Below are positions 49,336-57,680 of a stretch of 64,000 nt of DNA, in pieces. The stretch's first letter is position 1. Each line of letters opens with the position of its first letter. The notes beneath the pieces are model-generated. The model did no database searches and was not told where the DNA came from. It worked only from the letters and a program-made list of their open reading frames with translations. The stretch lies in the NCBI RefSeq assembly GCF_003713065.1, contig NZ_CP033433.1, positions 3,907,001 through 3,971,000 of the forward strand, read 5' to 3'. Source of the stretch: Cohnella candidum (GTDB lineage Bacteria; Bacillota; Bacilli; Paenibacillales; Paenibacillaceae). The position numbers were made by a program, and so were the translations under genes.

Positions 49336-49989
49336 ATGGGGAAAAAGGTGCTCGTGATGACCGCGGTGGATGCCGAGCGGGAGGCGGTACTGCGCGGATT
49401 GGACGGCGACGCCCGGTTTGAGGTCGCATTGGCCGGAGTCGGTCCGGCCATGGCGGCCGCCCGCACGGCGGCCAAGCTGGCCGGCGGCGATTACGGGCTC
49501 GTGGTGAGCGCGGGAATCGGCGGCGGATTTATCGGAACCGCCCCGGTCGGCAGCCTGGTCGTCGCAAGCGAAATCGTCGCGGCGGATCTTGGCACCGAGA
49601 CGCCGTCCGGCTTCCTTCCGCTGGACGAGCTGGGGTTCGGCTCGGCCAGGGCGAAGCCGGACAAGGCGCTGGCGGACAAGCTGGCGCGGGCGATCGAAGG
49701 AGCCGGGCTGCCGGTCCGCCTCGGTCCCGTACTGACGGTATGTACCGTCACGGGCACGGCCGATTCGGCGGCGGCACGGGCCAGGCGGACTCCCGGCGCG
49801 GCCGCGGAAGGCATGGAAGGTTACGGCGTGGCCGTCGCCGCGGGCGAACGGGGGTTGCCGGTGCTGGAATTCCGCGCCATCTCCAACCCCGTCGGTCCCC
49901 GCGACCGCGCCGCATGGAAGATCCCACAAGCGCTGAAGGCTCTCGAAGCCGCATGCGCGTTATTACCGGAGGTGTTAGGAAACGCATGA
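49336..49989 (+). CDS. mqnB: Futalosine hydrolase
   Basis: 217 residues from the ATG at 49336 (GGCGAGGAGACGAAAACG upstream). Nucleoside-phosphorylase-like fold: LVMTAVDAEREAVLRGL, ALAGVGPAMAAARTA, LVVSAGIGGGF, GMEGYGVAVAA, LEFRAISNPVGPRDR. It removes the base from futalosine in the futalosine route to menaquinone. The mqnD start overlaps its stop by 4 bp. mqnA, mqnC and mqnE are not in the window. Confidence 0.92.
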   Translation: MGKKVLVMTAVDAEREAVLRGLDGDARFEVALAGVGPAMAAARTAAKLAGGDYGLVVSAGIGGGFIGTAPVGSLVVASEIVAADLGTETPSGFLPLDELGFGSARAKPDKALADKLARAIEGAGLPVRLGPVLTVCTVTGTADSAAARARRTPGAAAEGMEGYGVAVAAGERGLPVLEFRAISNPVGPRDRAAWKIPQALKALEAACALLPEVLGNA

Positions 49990-50825
49990 AAATCGCTTTT
50001 TCTCCTTGTCCCAACGATACGTTCGTCTTTCATGCCTGGGTGCACGGGCTCATTCCCGGGGCGCCTGAGCTGGACGTCCTGTACGCGGATATCGATATCA
50101 CCAATCACTTAGCGGCGGAACCGAACGGACCGGAAGTCCTCAAAATCTCGTACGCCGCTCTCCCTTATGTGCTGGATCAGTACCGGCTCATCCCTTGCGG
50201 GGGAGCGCTCGGCCGGGGCAACGGACCGCTCGTCCTGACGGCCGGCGAAGCGTCCGGGATCTCGAGCCCGGCGTCGCTCGCCGGTAAGCGGGTCGCCGTT
50301 CCGAGCGAGAGGTCGACCGCTTACCTGCTGTTCCGGCTCTGGGCGGCCCAGCAGGTGCCGGGCGGCTTCGGCGAGATTGTCGTGATGCCGTTCCACGAGA
50401 TCATGCCCGCCGTGCGGGACGGCAAGATCGACGCCGGCCTCGTCATCCACGAAGCCCGGTTCACCTACCCGAATTACGGCCTGACGAAGCTGGCCGACAT
50501 GGGAAGCTGGTGGGAAGCCGACACCGGCCTGCCGATTCCGCTGGGCGCCATCATCGCCCGACGGGACCAAGACGCGGAGCGGATCGCTTCCTGGGCGCGC
50601 CAATCCGTCGAGTATGCGTGGGCGCACCCTGAAGCCTCGAAGGAGTATGTCCTGGGGCATGCGCAAGAGATGGACCCGAAGGTGGCGCAGGATCACATCG
50701 ATCTCTATGTGAACAAGTTTACCGCCGACCTCGGCGAAGAAGGCTTCGCCGCGATCGAAGCGCTGCTCGGGCGCGCCGCGCGGGAAGGCTTGGTGCCGGC
50801 GATCGACCCGGCAGCCCTGCGGTAA
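49986..50825 (+). CDS. mqnD: 1,4-dihydroxy-6-naphthoate synthase
   Basis: 279 residues. Periplasmic-binding-like fold of MqnA/MqnD: IAFSPCPNDTFVFHAWVHG, GGALGRGNGPLV, HEARFTYPNYGL, GLPIPLGAIIARRD. It converts cyclic dehypoxanthine futalosine to 1,4-dihydroxy-6-naphthoate. The ATG overlaps the mqnB stop. Menaquinone made here would feed the Qox oxidase encoded at the start of the window. Confidence 0.93.
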   Translation: MKIAFSPCPNDTFVFHAWVHGLIPGAPELDVLYADIDITNHLAAEPNGPEVLKISYAALPYVLDQYRLIPCGGALGRGNGPLVLTAGEASGISSPASLAGKRVAVPSERSTAYLLFRLWAAQQVPGGFGEIVVMPFHEIMPAVRDGKIDAGLVIHEARFTYPNYGLTKLADMGSWWEADTGLPIPLGAIIARRDQDAERIASWARQSVEYAWAHPEASKEYVLGHAQEMDPKVAQDHIDLYVNKFTADLGEEGFAAIEALLGRAAREGLVPAIDPAALR

Positions 50826-50858
50826 CGAAAAAATCATTGGAACGGGGAGTCAAGAACG

Positions 50859-51581
50859 ATGAAGACAAGCAAGCTTCGATTAACGATGTTTCTCGTACTC
50901 GCGCTTACGATGATCCTGGCGGCATGCGGCAAGAAGAACGAAACCAATGCGGGCGGCGCCTCGCCTTCCGCCTCCGAATCGGCTGCCGAATCGGCTTCTT
51001 CGTCTCCGGCCGCTTCCGCTGCGAGCGATACGGCCCCGCATTCGGACAAAAACCCGGTCGTCACGATCGAGATGGACAACGGGCACACGATCAAGCTCGA
51101 GCTGTTCCCGGACATCGCGCCGAACACGGTCAACAACTACATTTCGCTCATCAAGAAGGGCTTCTACGACGGCACCATTTTCCACCGCGTCATGCCCGGC
51201 TTCATGATCCAGGGCGGCGACCCGAACGGCAACGGAACCGGCGGCCCCGGGTATTCGATCAAAGGCGAGTTCACGGCCAACGGCTTCCAAAACGATCTGA
51301 AGCATAAGCGCGGCATCCTCTCGATGGCTCGCAAATCGCAGCCGCTCGACTCGGCAGGCTCGCAATTCTTCATCATGGTCGCCGACGCCCCGTCCCTCGA
51401 CGGCCAATACGCGGCATTCGGCAACGTCTTGGAGGGCATGGACACGGTGGACGAAATCGTGAACCAGAAGATCGACCCGAGCGATCCGTACGGGACGATG
51501 CCCTTGAAGCCGATGGCGATCAAGAAAATGACCGTCGACACCAAAGGCGTGGAATACAAGGAACCGGAAACGATCAAGTAA
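50859..51581 (+). CDS. Cyclophilin-type peptidyl-prolyl isomerase, lipoprotein
   Basis: 240 residues. Signal peptide with lipobox LAAC (Cys23), a Ser/Ala-rich linker (to about 60), then a cyclophilin domain: IELEMDNGHT-type start, YDGTIFHRVMPGFMIQGGDP, GSQFFIMVADAP, FGNVLEGMDTVDEI. The Arg of FHRV and the GSQFF motif are catalytic-site features. It folds exported proteins at the outer face of the membrane. GGAACGGGGAGTCAAGAACG precedes the ATG. Confidence 0.93.
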   Translation: MKTSKLRLTMFLVLALTMILAACGKKNETNAGGASPSASESAAESASSSPAASAASDTAPHSDKNPVVTIEMDNGHTIKLELFPDIAPNTVNNYISLIKKGFYDGTIFHRVMPGFMIQGGDPNGNGTGGPGYSIKGEFTANGFQNDLKHKRGILSMARKSQPLDSAGSQFFIMVADAPSLDGQYAAFGNVLEGMDTVDEIVNQKIDPSDPYGTMPLKPMAIKKMTVDTKGVEYKEPETIK

Positions 51582-51603
51582 CCGAAAATGGCCGAAACGC
51601 CAG

Positions 51604-51639
51604 ACGCCCAGGGCTCATCAAGAGCTTTGGGCGTTTTTG
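51604..51639 (+). terminator. Terminator of the cyclophilin gene
   Basis: ACGCCCA (51604-51610) pairs with TGGGCGT (51628-51634), with GGGCT/AGCTT inside, then TTTT. Confidence 0.82.
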
Positions 51640-51647
51640 CCGTCCCG

Positions 51648-51678
51648 GTTTATGATTTTGCGGCGGTTGGTAAAAATA
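51648..51678 (+). promoter_or_regulatory. Sigma-F-like promoter of the catalase gene
   Basis: GTTTA (51648-51652), a 16-base spacer, then GGTAAAAATA (51669-51678), matching the forespore sigma-F consensus GYWTA-N15/16-GGNRANANTW at every defined base. A sigma-B reading (GTTTAT-N15-GGTAAA) is also possible. Confidence 0.55.
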
Positions 51679-51713
51679 CCGGGGACATCCATCTTCCGAA
51701 AGGCGGCGAATTG

Positions 51714-53288
51714 ATGACTGACGAAACGCAGAACCGCTCCGGCGGTTCCGGAAACGAAGATACGCTGACCAACCGCCAAGGCCACCCGATCCACGACAAC
51801 CAGAATGTCCGAACGGTCGGCAGCCGCGGGCCGACGACGCTGGAGAACTACCATTTTATCGAGAAAATCACCCATTTCGACCGCGAACGCATTCCGGAGC
51901 GCGTCGTTCACGGCAGGGGCGCTGGCGCACACGGCGTCTTCGAAGCGTATGGCAAAGTCGGCGACGAACCGGTATCCAAGTACACCCGGGCGAAGCTTTT
52001 CCAAGCAACCGGCAAGCAAACCCCCGTCTTCGTCCGCTTTTCCACCGTCATTCACGGCATCCATTCCCCGGAGACGCTGCGCGACCCGCGCGGATTCGCC
52101 GTCAAATTTTACACCGAAGACGGAAACTGGGACCTGGTCGGCAACAACCTGAAAATTTTCTTCATCCGCGATCCGATCAAATTTCCCGACATGGTCCATG
52201 CGTTCAAGCCCGATCCGATTACCAACGTGCAAAGCATGGAGCGTTTCTTCGACTTCGTCTCTCTATCTCCCGAAGCGACGCACATGGTCACGTTCTTGTT
52301 CTCGCCGTGGGGCATTCCGGCCAACTACCGGCAAATGCAGGGCTCCGGCGTCAATACGTACAAATGGGTGAACCAGGAAGGCAAAGGCGTGCTGGTCAAG
52401 TACCATTGGGAGCCGCTGAAGCAGGGCATTAAAAACCTCACGCAAAAAGAAGCGAACGAGATCCAGGCCACCGATTTCAACCACGCCACGATGGATTTGT
52501 ACCAAGCGATCGAGCGGGGCGATTACCCGGAGTGGGAACTGTGCGTCCAGATCATGGAGGACGGCGAACATTCAGAGCTCGATTTCGATCCGCTGGACGA
52601 TACCAAGCTGTGGCCGAAGGATCAGTTCCCGTTCCTGCCTGTAGGCAAAATGACGCTGAACCGCAATCCCGAGGATTACTTCAACGAAGTGGAGCAAGCG
52701 GCGTTCGGCACCGGCGTGCTCGTGGACGGCCTGGACTTCTCCGACGATAAAATGCTGCAAGGCCGCACGTTCTCGTATTCCGACACCCAGCGGTACCGCG
52801 TCGGCCCGAACTACCTGCAGCTTCCGATCAACGCCCCGAAGGCGAGAGTCGCGACCAACCAGCAGGGCGGCCAGATGCAGTACAAGGTCGACCGCGCGCC
52901 GGGACAAAACCCGCACGTCAACTACGAGCCCTCTTCGCTGGGCGGGCTCCGCGAGGCGCCGCGGGACGGCAAGCCGCACGAGCCGGAATATAACGCCCGA
53001 CTGGTCCGGGAGAAAATCAGCCGGACGAATGATTTCGGGCAAGCCGGGCAGACGTACCGGGAGTTCGAGGATTGGGAGCGCGAAGAGCTGATCGCCAATC
53101 TGGCCGGCGCCCTCAGCCAGTGCAAGGAGGATATCCGGGAGCGGATGATCGGCTACTTCACGCAAGCCGATCCGGAATACGGACGGCGGGTGAAGGAAGC
53201 GATCGTGAGCGGCGCAATGTCGGACACGATCTCCGGCGCGGATAAGAAGAATTCCGGCCAGATGGGTCACCAAGCCGATCCGTATTGA
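51714..53288 (+). CDS. Heme catalase (small-subunit clade, possible spore catalase)
   Basis: 524 residues from the ATG at 51714 (AAAGGCGGCGAATTG upstream). Catalytic His in [19 protein letters not shown] with [16 protein letters not shown], Asn in [13 protein letters not shown], and heme Tyr region [15 protein letters not shown]. It converts H2O2 to water and O2. A sigma-F-like promoter suggests forespore expression, as for Bacillus katX, though the sequence is not obviously KatX itself. Cytoplasmic. Confidence 0.95.
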   Translation: MTDETQNRSGGSGNEDTLTNRQGHPIHDNQNVRTVGSRGPTTLENYHFIEKITHFDRERIPERVVHGRGAGAHGVFEAYGKVGDEPVSKYTRAKLFQATGKQTPVFVRFSTVIHGIHSPETLRDPRGFAVKFYTEDGNWDLVGNNLKIFFIRDPIKFPDMVHAFKPDPITNVQSMERFFDFVSLSPEATHMVTFLFSPWGIPANYRQMQGSGVNTYKWVNQEGKGVLVKYHWEPLKQGIKNLTQKEANEIQATDFNHATMDLYQAIERGDYPEWELCVQIMEDGEHSELDFDPLDDTKLWPKDQFPFLPVGKMTLNRNPEDYFNEVEQAAFGTGVLVDGLDFSDDKMLQGRTFSYSDTQRYRVGPNYLQLPINAPKARVATNQQGGQMQYKVDRAPGQNPHVNYEPSSLGGLREAPRDGKPHEPEYNARLVREKISRTNDFGQAGQTYREFEDWEREELIANLAGALSQCKEDIRERMIGYFTQADPEYGRRVKEAIVSGAMSDTISGADKKNSGQMGHQADPY

Positions 53289-53300
53289 AAATGTTACGTT

Positions 53301-53335
53301 CGAAGGCCGCCCGGCAAGGGGCGGCCTTCGCGATA
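53301..53335 (+). terminator. Hairpin between catalase and CPBP genes
   Basis: CGAAGGCCGCC (53301-53311) pairs with GGCGGCCTTCG (53320-53330). The T run is poor on both strands, so termination is likely but weaker. Confidence 0.6.
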
Positions 53336-53346
53336 TTATGCGCGCT

Positions 53347-54171
53347 TTAAGCGGTTACCGCGCTCGATACCGCCTTCGCTGCGGGCTTCCTCCACATCCA
53401 CAGCGTCAATCCGGCGTAGAAGAGCACGACGACCAAGCTCATGTCGCCGGAGACATAAGCCGCGGCATCCGACTTGTTAACATACAGCTCCGCCAACACC
53501 GCCCAAGTCAGGTTGTGCGTCGTGTGCATCATGGAAGCCGTCCATACGCTCCCCGTTTTCAGCCGAAGCCTTCCGATTACCGGAGCCAGGAACATCGTGC
53601 TCAGCACCATGAGCGGGAACAGGATCCATACGTTTTCGCCGTCATGGTATTCCGTCGTGTTCAAAATGATGGGAGCGTGCCAGACGCCGTGAAGAAGCCC
53701 GTTCAGCAGCAAGCCTTTGCGCTCGTTGTTCCCGACCATCCTCGGCAGCAGGTAACCCCGCCAGCCCACTTCTTCCCCAAGCGATTCGAACAGCACCGAT
53801 TTCACGTATACGATGACCAGAACGATCGGAGCCGCGCTCCACTCGAAGCCGAACAGCTTGTCCGGCACCCGCCATTCCGACAATCCGAACGCCCAGGCCG
53901 CCGCATAGCTCAAGGCCAGCGGAATCACCGGCACGATCAAGGCGAACGGCCAGCCGCGCAGCCCCAGCTTATGAAGGCCGAGCTTCTTCCAGCCTTCCTT
54001 GCGGTATCCCTCCTTAGTCAGCACCATCGTCATCAGCAGAGCGGCCAGCATCGGAGTGAACATGTAAACCGTCGAGCTGATCCCGGCGATGTAACTGAAG
54101 CCTACCCCCAACGCAAGTACCATAATCGCGAACAGCCAAGCTTTTCCGGAATCCTTCAAGTTGTCGAACAT
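53347..54171 (-). CDS. CPBP-family intramembrane metalloprotease
   Basis: 274 residues with about eight helices. CPBP (Abi) motifs: EEVGWRGYL (Glu pair and Arg), HGVWHAP, and HTTHN in the last motif. Members cleave membrane or signal peptides, including bacteriocin-immunity and CaaX-like functions. No bacteriocin gene is adjacent. AAGGAGATAAACCC precedes the ATG. Transcribed alone. Confidence 0.92.
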   Translation of the reverse strand: MFDNLKDSGKAWLFAIMVLALGVGFSYIAGISSTVYMFTPMLAALLMTMVLTKEGYRKEGWKKLGLHKLGLRGWPFALIVPVIPLALSYAAAWAFGLSEWRVPDKLFGFEWSAAPIVLVIVYVKSVLFESLGEEVGWRGYLLPRMVGNNERKGLLLNGLLHGVWHAPIILNTTEYHDGENVWILFPLMVLSTMFLAPVIGRLRLKTGSVWTASMMHTTHNLTWAVLAELYVNKSDAAAYVSGDMSLVVVLFYAGLTLWMWRKPAAKAVSSAVTA

Positions 54172-54235
54172 GGGTTTATCTCCTTATTTTCGAGGTCGTG
54201 ATTTAAGAGGCTTATCGCCCTTCGAAAACAAGGTA

Positions 54236-54267
54236 ACAAAAAAAAGTCACCCCCTGGGAGTGACTTT
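54236..54267 (-). terminator. Terminator of the sigma/anti-sigma/lipoprotein operon
   Basis: AAAGTCAC (54243-54250) pairs with GTGACTTT (54260-54267); on the minus strand eight T follow. It is 67 bases after the lipoprotein stop. Confidence 0.88.
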
Positions 54268-54333
54268 CGGATAACTTGAAGTCACGATTTGAGCCGCCGG
54301 CGGTTAGCCGAAAGTCATCCGTGCCCTTCCCCG

Positions 54334-54873
54334 TCAAAATACGGTTGCGCTCTTGGCGATCTTCATCGCCTCGTCTTCCTGCACCTGCTTGGCGTCGAAG
54401 CGAAGGTCGTACACGACTTTCTGATCGGCAAGGAAAAAGAAATAGTGCAGTTCTTCTCGTTTGCCGTCTTCCCCTTCGCCTTCTATCGTGAGCTTCGCTT
54501 CGATCGTTTTCACCGGAAAATCCTTGAGCTCGGTTTGCGAGTCGACGGTTGCGCCATTCGGCAGCAGCCCTTCGAGCGTATCGTTGTAGCCCAAACCATC
54601 CAGGCCGCCGACCGGCGTTCCTCCATTTTGGAAGGTGAACGATTCTTCCCCGTTTTGCGTCGTCCATGCCGAAGGCAGGAGGATGGAAAGGTGAATGGCC
54701 TTGACCGGCGTGCCCTTGTCCAAGGGCGCAGCTTCAGGCTGTGCAGATCCCGACGCGGATGCGGACGGGGCCGCAGAGGAAGGCGAAGCCTCTTGGTTCG
54801 ATTTCGCGGTGCTGCAGGCCGCTGCCGTGAGCAGCAAGCCCGCGGACAGCAGAATCAGGAATCTTTTCATCAT
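54334..54873 (-). CDS. Hypothetical lipoprotein, third gene of the ECF sigma operon
   Basis: 179 residues from an ATG at 54873 (GGAGATGACCGTC upstream; the ATG at 54882 overlaps the ribosome site). Lipobox AAAC (Cys20), then a Ser/Ala/Glu-rich linker and a domain with KAIHLSILLPSAW, TLEGLLPNGATVD and EDEAMKIAKSAT at the end, which resembles lipoproteins of the PsbP/DUF1795-like shape. It follows the anti-sigma gene by 12 bp. Possibly a surface sensor feeding the anti-sigma factor; no direct evidence. Confidence 0.75.
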   Translation of the reverse strand: MMKRFLILLSAGLLLTAAACSTAKSNQEASPSSAAPSASASGSAQPEAAPLDKGTPVKAIHLSILLPSAWTTQNGEESFTFQNGGTPVGGLDGLGYNDTLEGLLPNGATVDSQTELKDFPVKTIEAKLTIEGEGEDGKREELHYFFFLADQKVVYDLRFDAKQVQEDEAMKIAKSATVF

Positions 54874-54885
54874 GACGGTCATCTC

Positions 54886-56220
54886 CTAGCGGTATGCGAT
54901 GTTGAGTTCTTGCAGCGCAAAATGCGGGCCTTTCTCTTCGTTCGTGTTGCGGGAGAACACAATGCGGGCGCCGTCCGGCGACCAAGCCGGGCTTTCTTCG
55001 GAACTAATGGCGCTGACGGTGTATGCGGCCGACGTCTCACCTTTGGCGTCGGATTCGGCCAGCAGGCGCTTGATCCTATCTTCCGGGTAAATACCGGTCG
55101 TCAGCGGCGTCTCCTTGCCGCTCTCGGCGTTCACCGCCCACAGCTCTTGATACGTGACGTCAGCCGTGAAGGTTTCCTTTCCTTTCGCGTCCGTCCGCAG
55201 GGCGCGATGCTCGATCCGGGTTTTGACGAACGCGATGAACGGGCCGTTCGGGGACCAAGCCGGCTGGCTGCCGGAGACGAGAGCGCGGTCATGCCCGCTG
55301 CCGTTGACGTCGACGATATGGATCTCCGTTATGCCCGAATCCGTCGGCGCCGCGTAGGCGATTTGGCTGCCGTCCCGCGACCACGAAGGCTCCTTGCCTT
55401 TCGCAACGGCGGTAAGGCCGGTACCGTCGGCGTTCACGATCATGACCCTCTGCTCCTGCACAACGCCTGTTTCGTCCGACAGCGTCGCATGGGTGGCGGT
55501 GAAGGCGATCTTCTTGCCGTCGGGGGACCAGACGGGGCTTTCGTACGCCGTATCGTCGTCGCCCGGTTTGGCGATTTCCTTCGGTGCGCTTCCATCGCGT
55601 TGGACAACCCATAGGCCCGGCGAAGAAGGCCCTGGCGTGCCGGACTCGTAACCCACGAATGCTGCCAGGCTGCCGTCCGGCGACCAAGCCATATCCCGCA
55701 TGTAAGCGAAGCCGAGCGGGAAAGCCTGCGATGTGTAGTCGACCCGATTCCAAACATTCACCCGATCATCCGTACCGTAGGTGACGGTGTCCAGGTTCCC
55801 GGCATACCGCGGGTAGAGGGCGGCCTGTACGCCCAGATCCGCGAGCTCTCCGCTGCCGGTCACCCGGATCTCGGAGGCGCTGACCGTCTCGCCGGACCAC
55901 CACTGGCTGGAGAACACGGCCGCCGCGACCATCAGCGATGCCGCCGCCGTCAGCCAACCTCGCTTTCGCCAGGACGGACGTACCCGGCGCGCCGGAGGCG
56001 CCTCCTTCACGACCGTCGGTGTCGCTTTCGTTTCCTGCAGGATCCGCTGCCAGCCCCGCTCTTCGAAGCCCGCCGAAGCCGGCTCGAACGTACGGGCGGA
56101 ACGGACGCGCTCGATCGTTTCCGCGATGCCCGCCAGTTCCGGGTCGGCGGACAACAACCTTTCCCAATCTTGCTCCTCGTCCAATAAGGCCGATACCTGT
56201 CGTTCCCTTGCATCGGTCAT
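54886..56220 (-). CDS. Membrane anti-sigma factor with extracytoplasmic TolB/WD40-like beta-propeller
   Basis: 444 residues: about 87 cytoplasmic residues (acidic, SALLDEEQDWERLL), one transmembrane helix (about 88-107), then a propeller with repeats WSPDGSLAAFVG, WSPDGKKIAFTA, WSRDGSQIAYAA, WSPNGPFIAFVK, WSPDGARIVFSR. This layout fits an anti-sigma factor whose outer domain senses a ligand. Its start overlaps the sigma gene stop by 4 bp. No zinc His-Cys-Cys anti-sigma motif is visible, so the binding mode is unclear. Confidence 0.82.
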   Translation of the reverse strand: MTDARERQVSALLDEEQDWERLLSADPELAGIAETIERVRSARTFEPASAGFEERGWQRILQETKATPTVVKEAPPARRVRPSWRKRGWLTAAASLMVAAAVFSSQWWSGETVSASEIRVTGSGELADLGVQAALYPRYAGNLDTVTYGTDDRVNVWNRVDYTSQAFPLGFAYMRDMAWSPDGSLAAFVGYESGTPGPSSPGLWVVQRDGSAPKEIAKPGDDDTAYESPVWSPDGKKIAFTATHATLSDETGVVQEQRVMIVNADGTGLTAVAKGKEPSWSRDGSQIAYAAPTDSGITEIHIVDVNGSGHDRALVSGSQPAWSPNGPFIAFVKTRIEHRALRTDAKGKETFTADVTYQELWAVNAESGKETPLTTGIYPEDRIKRLLAESDAKGETSAAYTVSAISSEESPAWSPDGARIVFSRNTNEEKGPHFALQELNIAYR

Positions 56221-56723
56221 GTGATCATCTCTCCTTGCCCGGCCTTGATGCCAAGCGCTTGTTGAATGGTTCGTATCGCGCGGAATTGCAGCGTTCGAAC
56301 GGAGGTTTCGGTTTTGCCGGTCAGTTCCGCGGTTTCCCTGACGGAATACCCTTGGATCAGCCGAAGCCGGACGATCGTCCGCTGGTCTTCGTTCAGGACG
56401 TCCAGCGCCTGGCGGACCTGCTCGTCGTGAATGTACCGGTGTTCCGGATCGCCCGATCCATCGTCACCTAAGACCCTGTCGTCCATCGCCACCGTTTGGG
56501 CCCGGCTTTTGTCGCTCCTCCACCGGTCGATGATGAGCCGCATGGCCGTCCGTTTCAGCAAACCGACGATCGGGGAGTCCGCGTAATCCTTGCCGCTGCG
56601 CATGAGGCGGATGAAGGTCTCCTGCGTCAAATCCTCCGCTTCCTGCCTGCTTCCGACTTTGTAGTAAATGTATCTGTACGTTTCCTGCCAATGTTCTTTC
56701 CAGATGCTTTCCCAGTCCAACAT
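56217..56723 (-). CDS. ECF-type RNA polymerase sigma factor
   Basis: 168 residues from an ATG at 56723 with GGAGGATCGATC upstream. Region 2: ETYRYIYYKVGSRQEAEDLT, QETFIRLMR; region 4: QRTIVRLRLIQGYSVRETAE, TGKTETSVRTLQFRAIRTIQ. It drives RNA polymerase to its own operon and unknown other promoters. The promoter at 56763-56789 has an ECF-type TGTAAC-N16-CGTTT sequence, so autoregulation is likely. Confidence 0.94.
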   Translation of the reverse strand: MLDWESIWKEHWQETYRYIYYKVGSRQEAEDLTQETFIRLMRSGKDYADSPIVGLLKRTAMRLIIDRWRSDKSRAQTVAMDDRVLGDDGSGDPEHRYIHDEQVRQALDVLNEDQRTIVRLRLIQGYSVRETAELTGKTETSVRTLQFRAIRTIQQALGIKAGQGEMIT

Positions 56724-56762
56724 GATCGATCCTCCGTGAATAAGAGCCGGCTCTGTCATTGT

Positions 56763-56789
56763 AAACGAGCGCCGTTTCATTTCGTTACA
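56763..56789 (-). promoter_or_regulatory. ECF-type autoregulatory promoter of the sigma operon
   Basis: On the minus strand TGTAAC (56784-56789), a 16-base spacer, CGTTT (56763-56767). -35 AAC and -10 CGT are the ECF group hallmarks. The sigma start codon lies 40 bases further downstream. Confidence 0.65.
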
Positions 56790-56797
56790 GGACCGCG

Positions 56798-56831
56798 CAA
56801 AAAAAACGCCTGCCCCCTCGGGACAGGCGTT
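56798..56831 (-). terminator. Terminator of the SRPBCC/ArsR operon
   Basis: AACGCCTG (56805-56812) pairs with CAGGCGTT (56824-56831); eight T follow on the minus strand. Confidence 0.88.
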
Positions 56832-56836
56832 CGGAT

Positions 56837-57163
56837 TCAAGCTTCGTCGGATTCGACGTACCGCTGGAGAGCGGCCAATTTGTTTTCCCAATAACGTTCG
56901 AAATAGTTCAGCCAGCGTTTGAGCTCAAGCAGCGGATCCGGATCCATGCGGTACCGGGTTTCCCGGCCGACCTTGCGCTCCTTGACGAGGCCGGCGTCGG
57001 CGAGGATGCGCAGATGTTTGGACACGGCCGTGCGGCTCATCGGAAAATGCCCGCTGAGCGCGGTCACTGGCATCTCCCCTTCGTCGAGCAGCAGCAGCAG
57101 CTTGCGGCGGGTCGGATCGGCAATCGCTTGGAAGACGTCGTGTTTCGGCAACGTCTCCGGCAT
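56837..57163 (-). CDS. ArsR/SmtB-family winged-helix regulator
   Basis: 108 residues from the ATG at 57163; the longer reading extends through the SRPBCC gene and has no ribosome site. Winged helix: VFQAIADPTRRKLLLLLDEG, MPVTALSGHFPMSRTAVSKH, LRILADAGLVKERKVGRETR. No metal-binding Cys motif. ArsR-SRPBCC pairs are common and the regulator represses the pair. It lies 1 bp after the SRPBCC stop. The GAAACC palindromes at 57604-57656 are the probable operators. Confidence 0.92.
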   Translation of the reverse strand: MPETLPKHDVFQAIADPTRRKLLLLLDEGEMPVTALSGHFPMSRTAVSKHLRILADAGLVKERKVGRETRYRMDPDPLLELKRWLNYFERYWENKLAALQRYVESDEA

Positions 57164-57164
57164 T

Positions 57165-57581
57165 TCAGCCCTCGATGAACTGAGCCAGTTTGTTGCCGAT
57201 ACCGGACCAGCCGTTCGCCATGATTTCGCGCACCTGCGTGTGCGGTTGGTTGAATTCGGTAACCTTCTCGGCATCCCAACCGCCGTGGATCAGCGTGAAT
57301 TCCGTGCCGCCTTCCGGCAGCTCCTTCAATTCGAACGTCAGCGTCCAATCCTTGCCCCAGTTGAATGACACGCGATTCGGCGGATCGATGACCGTCACTT
57401 TGCAAGGAGATTGGCCGAACGGGCCGGCTTCGAGATGGAACTCATGGCCGACGACCGGCTGGAAGTCGTTCGGCATGAACCAAGAAGAGATGCCTTCCGC
57501 CGTGGAGACGGCTTCCCATACTTTGGAGATCGGCGCTTTCAATACTTTCGTCTGACGAATATCCGGCAATGTTTGCGACAT
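57165..57581 (-). CDS. SRPBCC (AHSA1-type) ligand-binding protein
   Basis: 138 residues: TKVLKAPISKVWEAVSTAEG, ISSWFMP, LEAGPFGQSPCKVTVIDPPN, FELKELPEGGTEFTLIHGGW. START/Bet v1-like cavity fold of the AHSA1 branch. Ligand unknown. First gene of an operon with ArsR. GAAGGAGGATAACATC precedes the ATG. Consensus promoter and two palindromes lie just upstream. Confidence 0.92.
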   Translation of the reverse strand: MSQTLPDIRQTKVLKAPISKVWEAVSTAEGISSWFMPNDFQPVVGHEFHLEAGPFGQSPCKVTVIDPPNRVSFNWGKDWTLTFELKELPEGGTEFTLIHGGWDAEKVTEFNQPHTQVREIMANGWSGIGNKLAQFIEG

Positions 57582-57603
57582 GATGTTATCCTCCTTCTGT
57601 TAC

Positions 57604-57619
57604 GAAACCATTTGGTTTC
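57604..57619. promoter_or_regulatory. ArsR-type operator 2 (perfect palindrome)
   Basis: GAAACCA-TT-TGGTTTC, seven perfect pairs, just downstream of the expected transcription start near 57627. Binding here would block elongation. Confidence 0.8.
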
Positions 57620-57633
57620 ACTTCATGAGATCG

Positions 57634-57663
57634 ATTATACGAAACTAAAAGGTTTCATGTCAA
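57634..57663 (-). promoter_or_regulatory. Consensus sigma-A promoter of the SRPBCC/ArsR operon
   Basis: On the minus strand TTGACA (57658-57663), an 18-base spacer, TATAAT (57634-57639): both boxes are perfect consensus. The spacer contains operator 1 at 57641-57656. Confidence 0.88.
57641..57656. promoter_or_regulatory. ArsR-type operator 1 in the promoter spacer
   Basis: GAAACT-AAAA-GGTTTC, a near-palindrome (five of six arm pairs) of the same type as operator 2, centres 37 bp apart. It fills the spacer between -35 and -10. Confidence 0.75.
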
Positions 57664-57680
57664 CTGGAAGATACTCGGGT

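Noticed and set aside
54212-54667. Minus-strand ORF crossing the terminator of the sigma operon
   Set aside because: It runs through a terminator and overlaps the lipoprotein gene in another frame, with no start signal.
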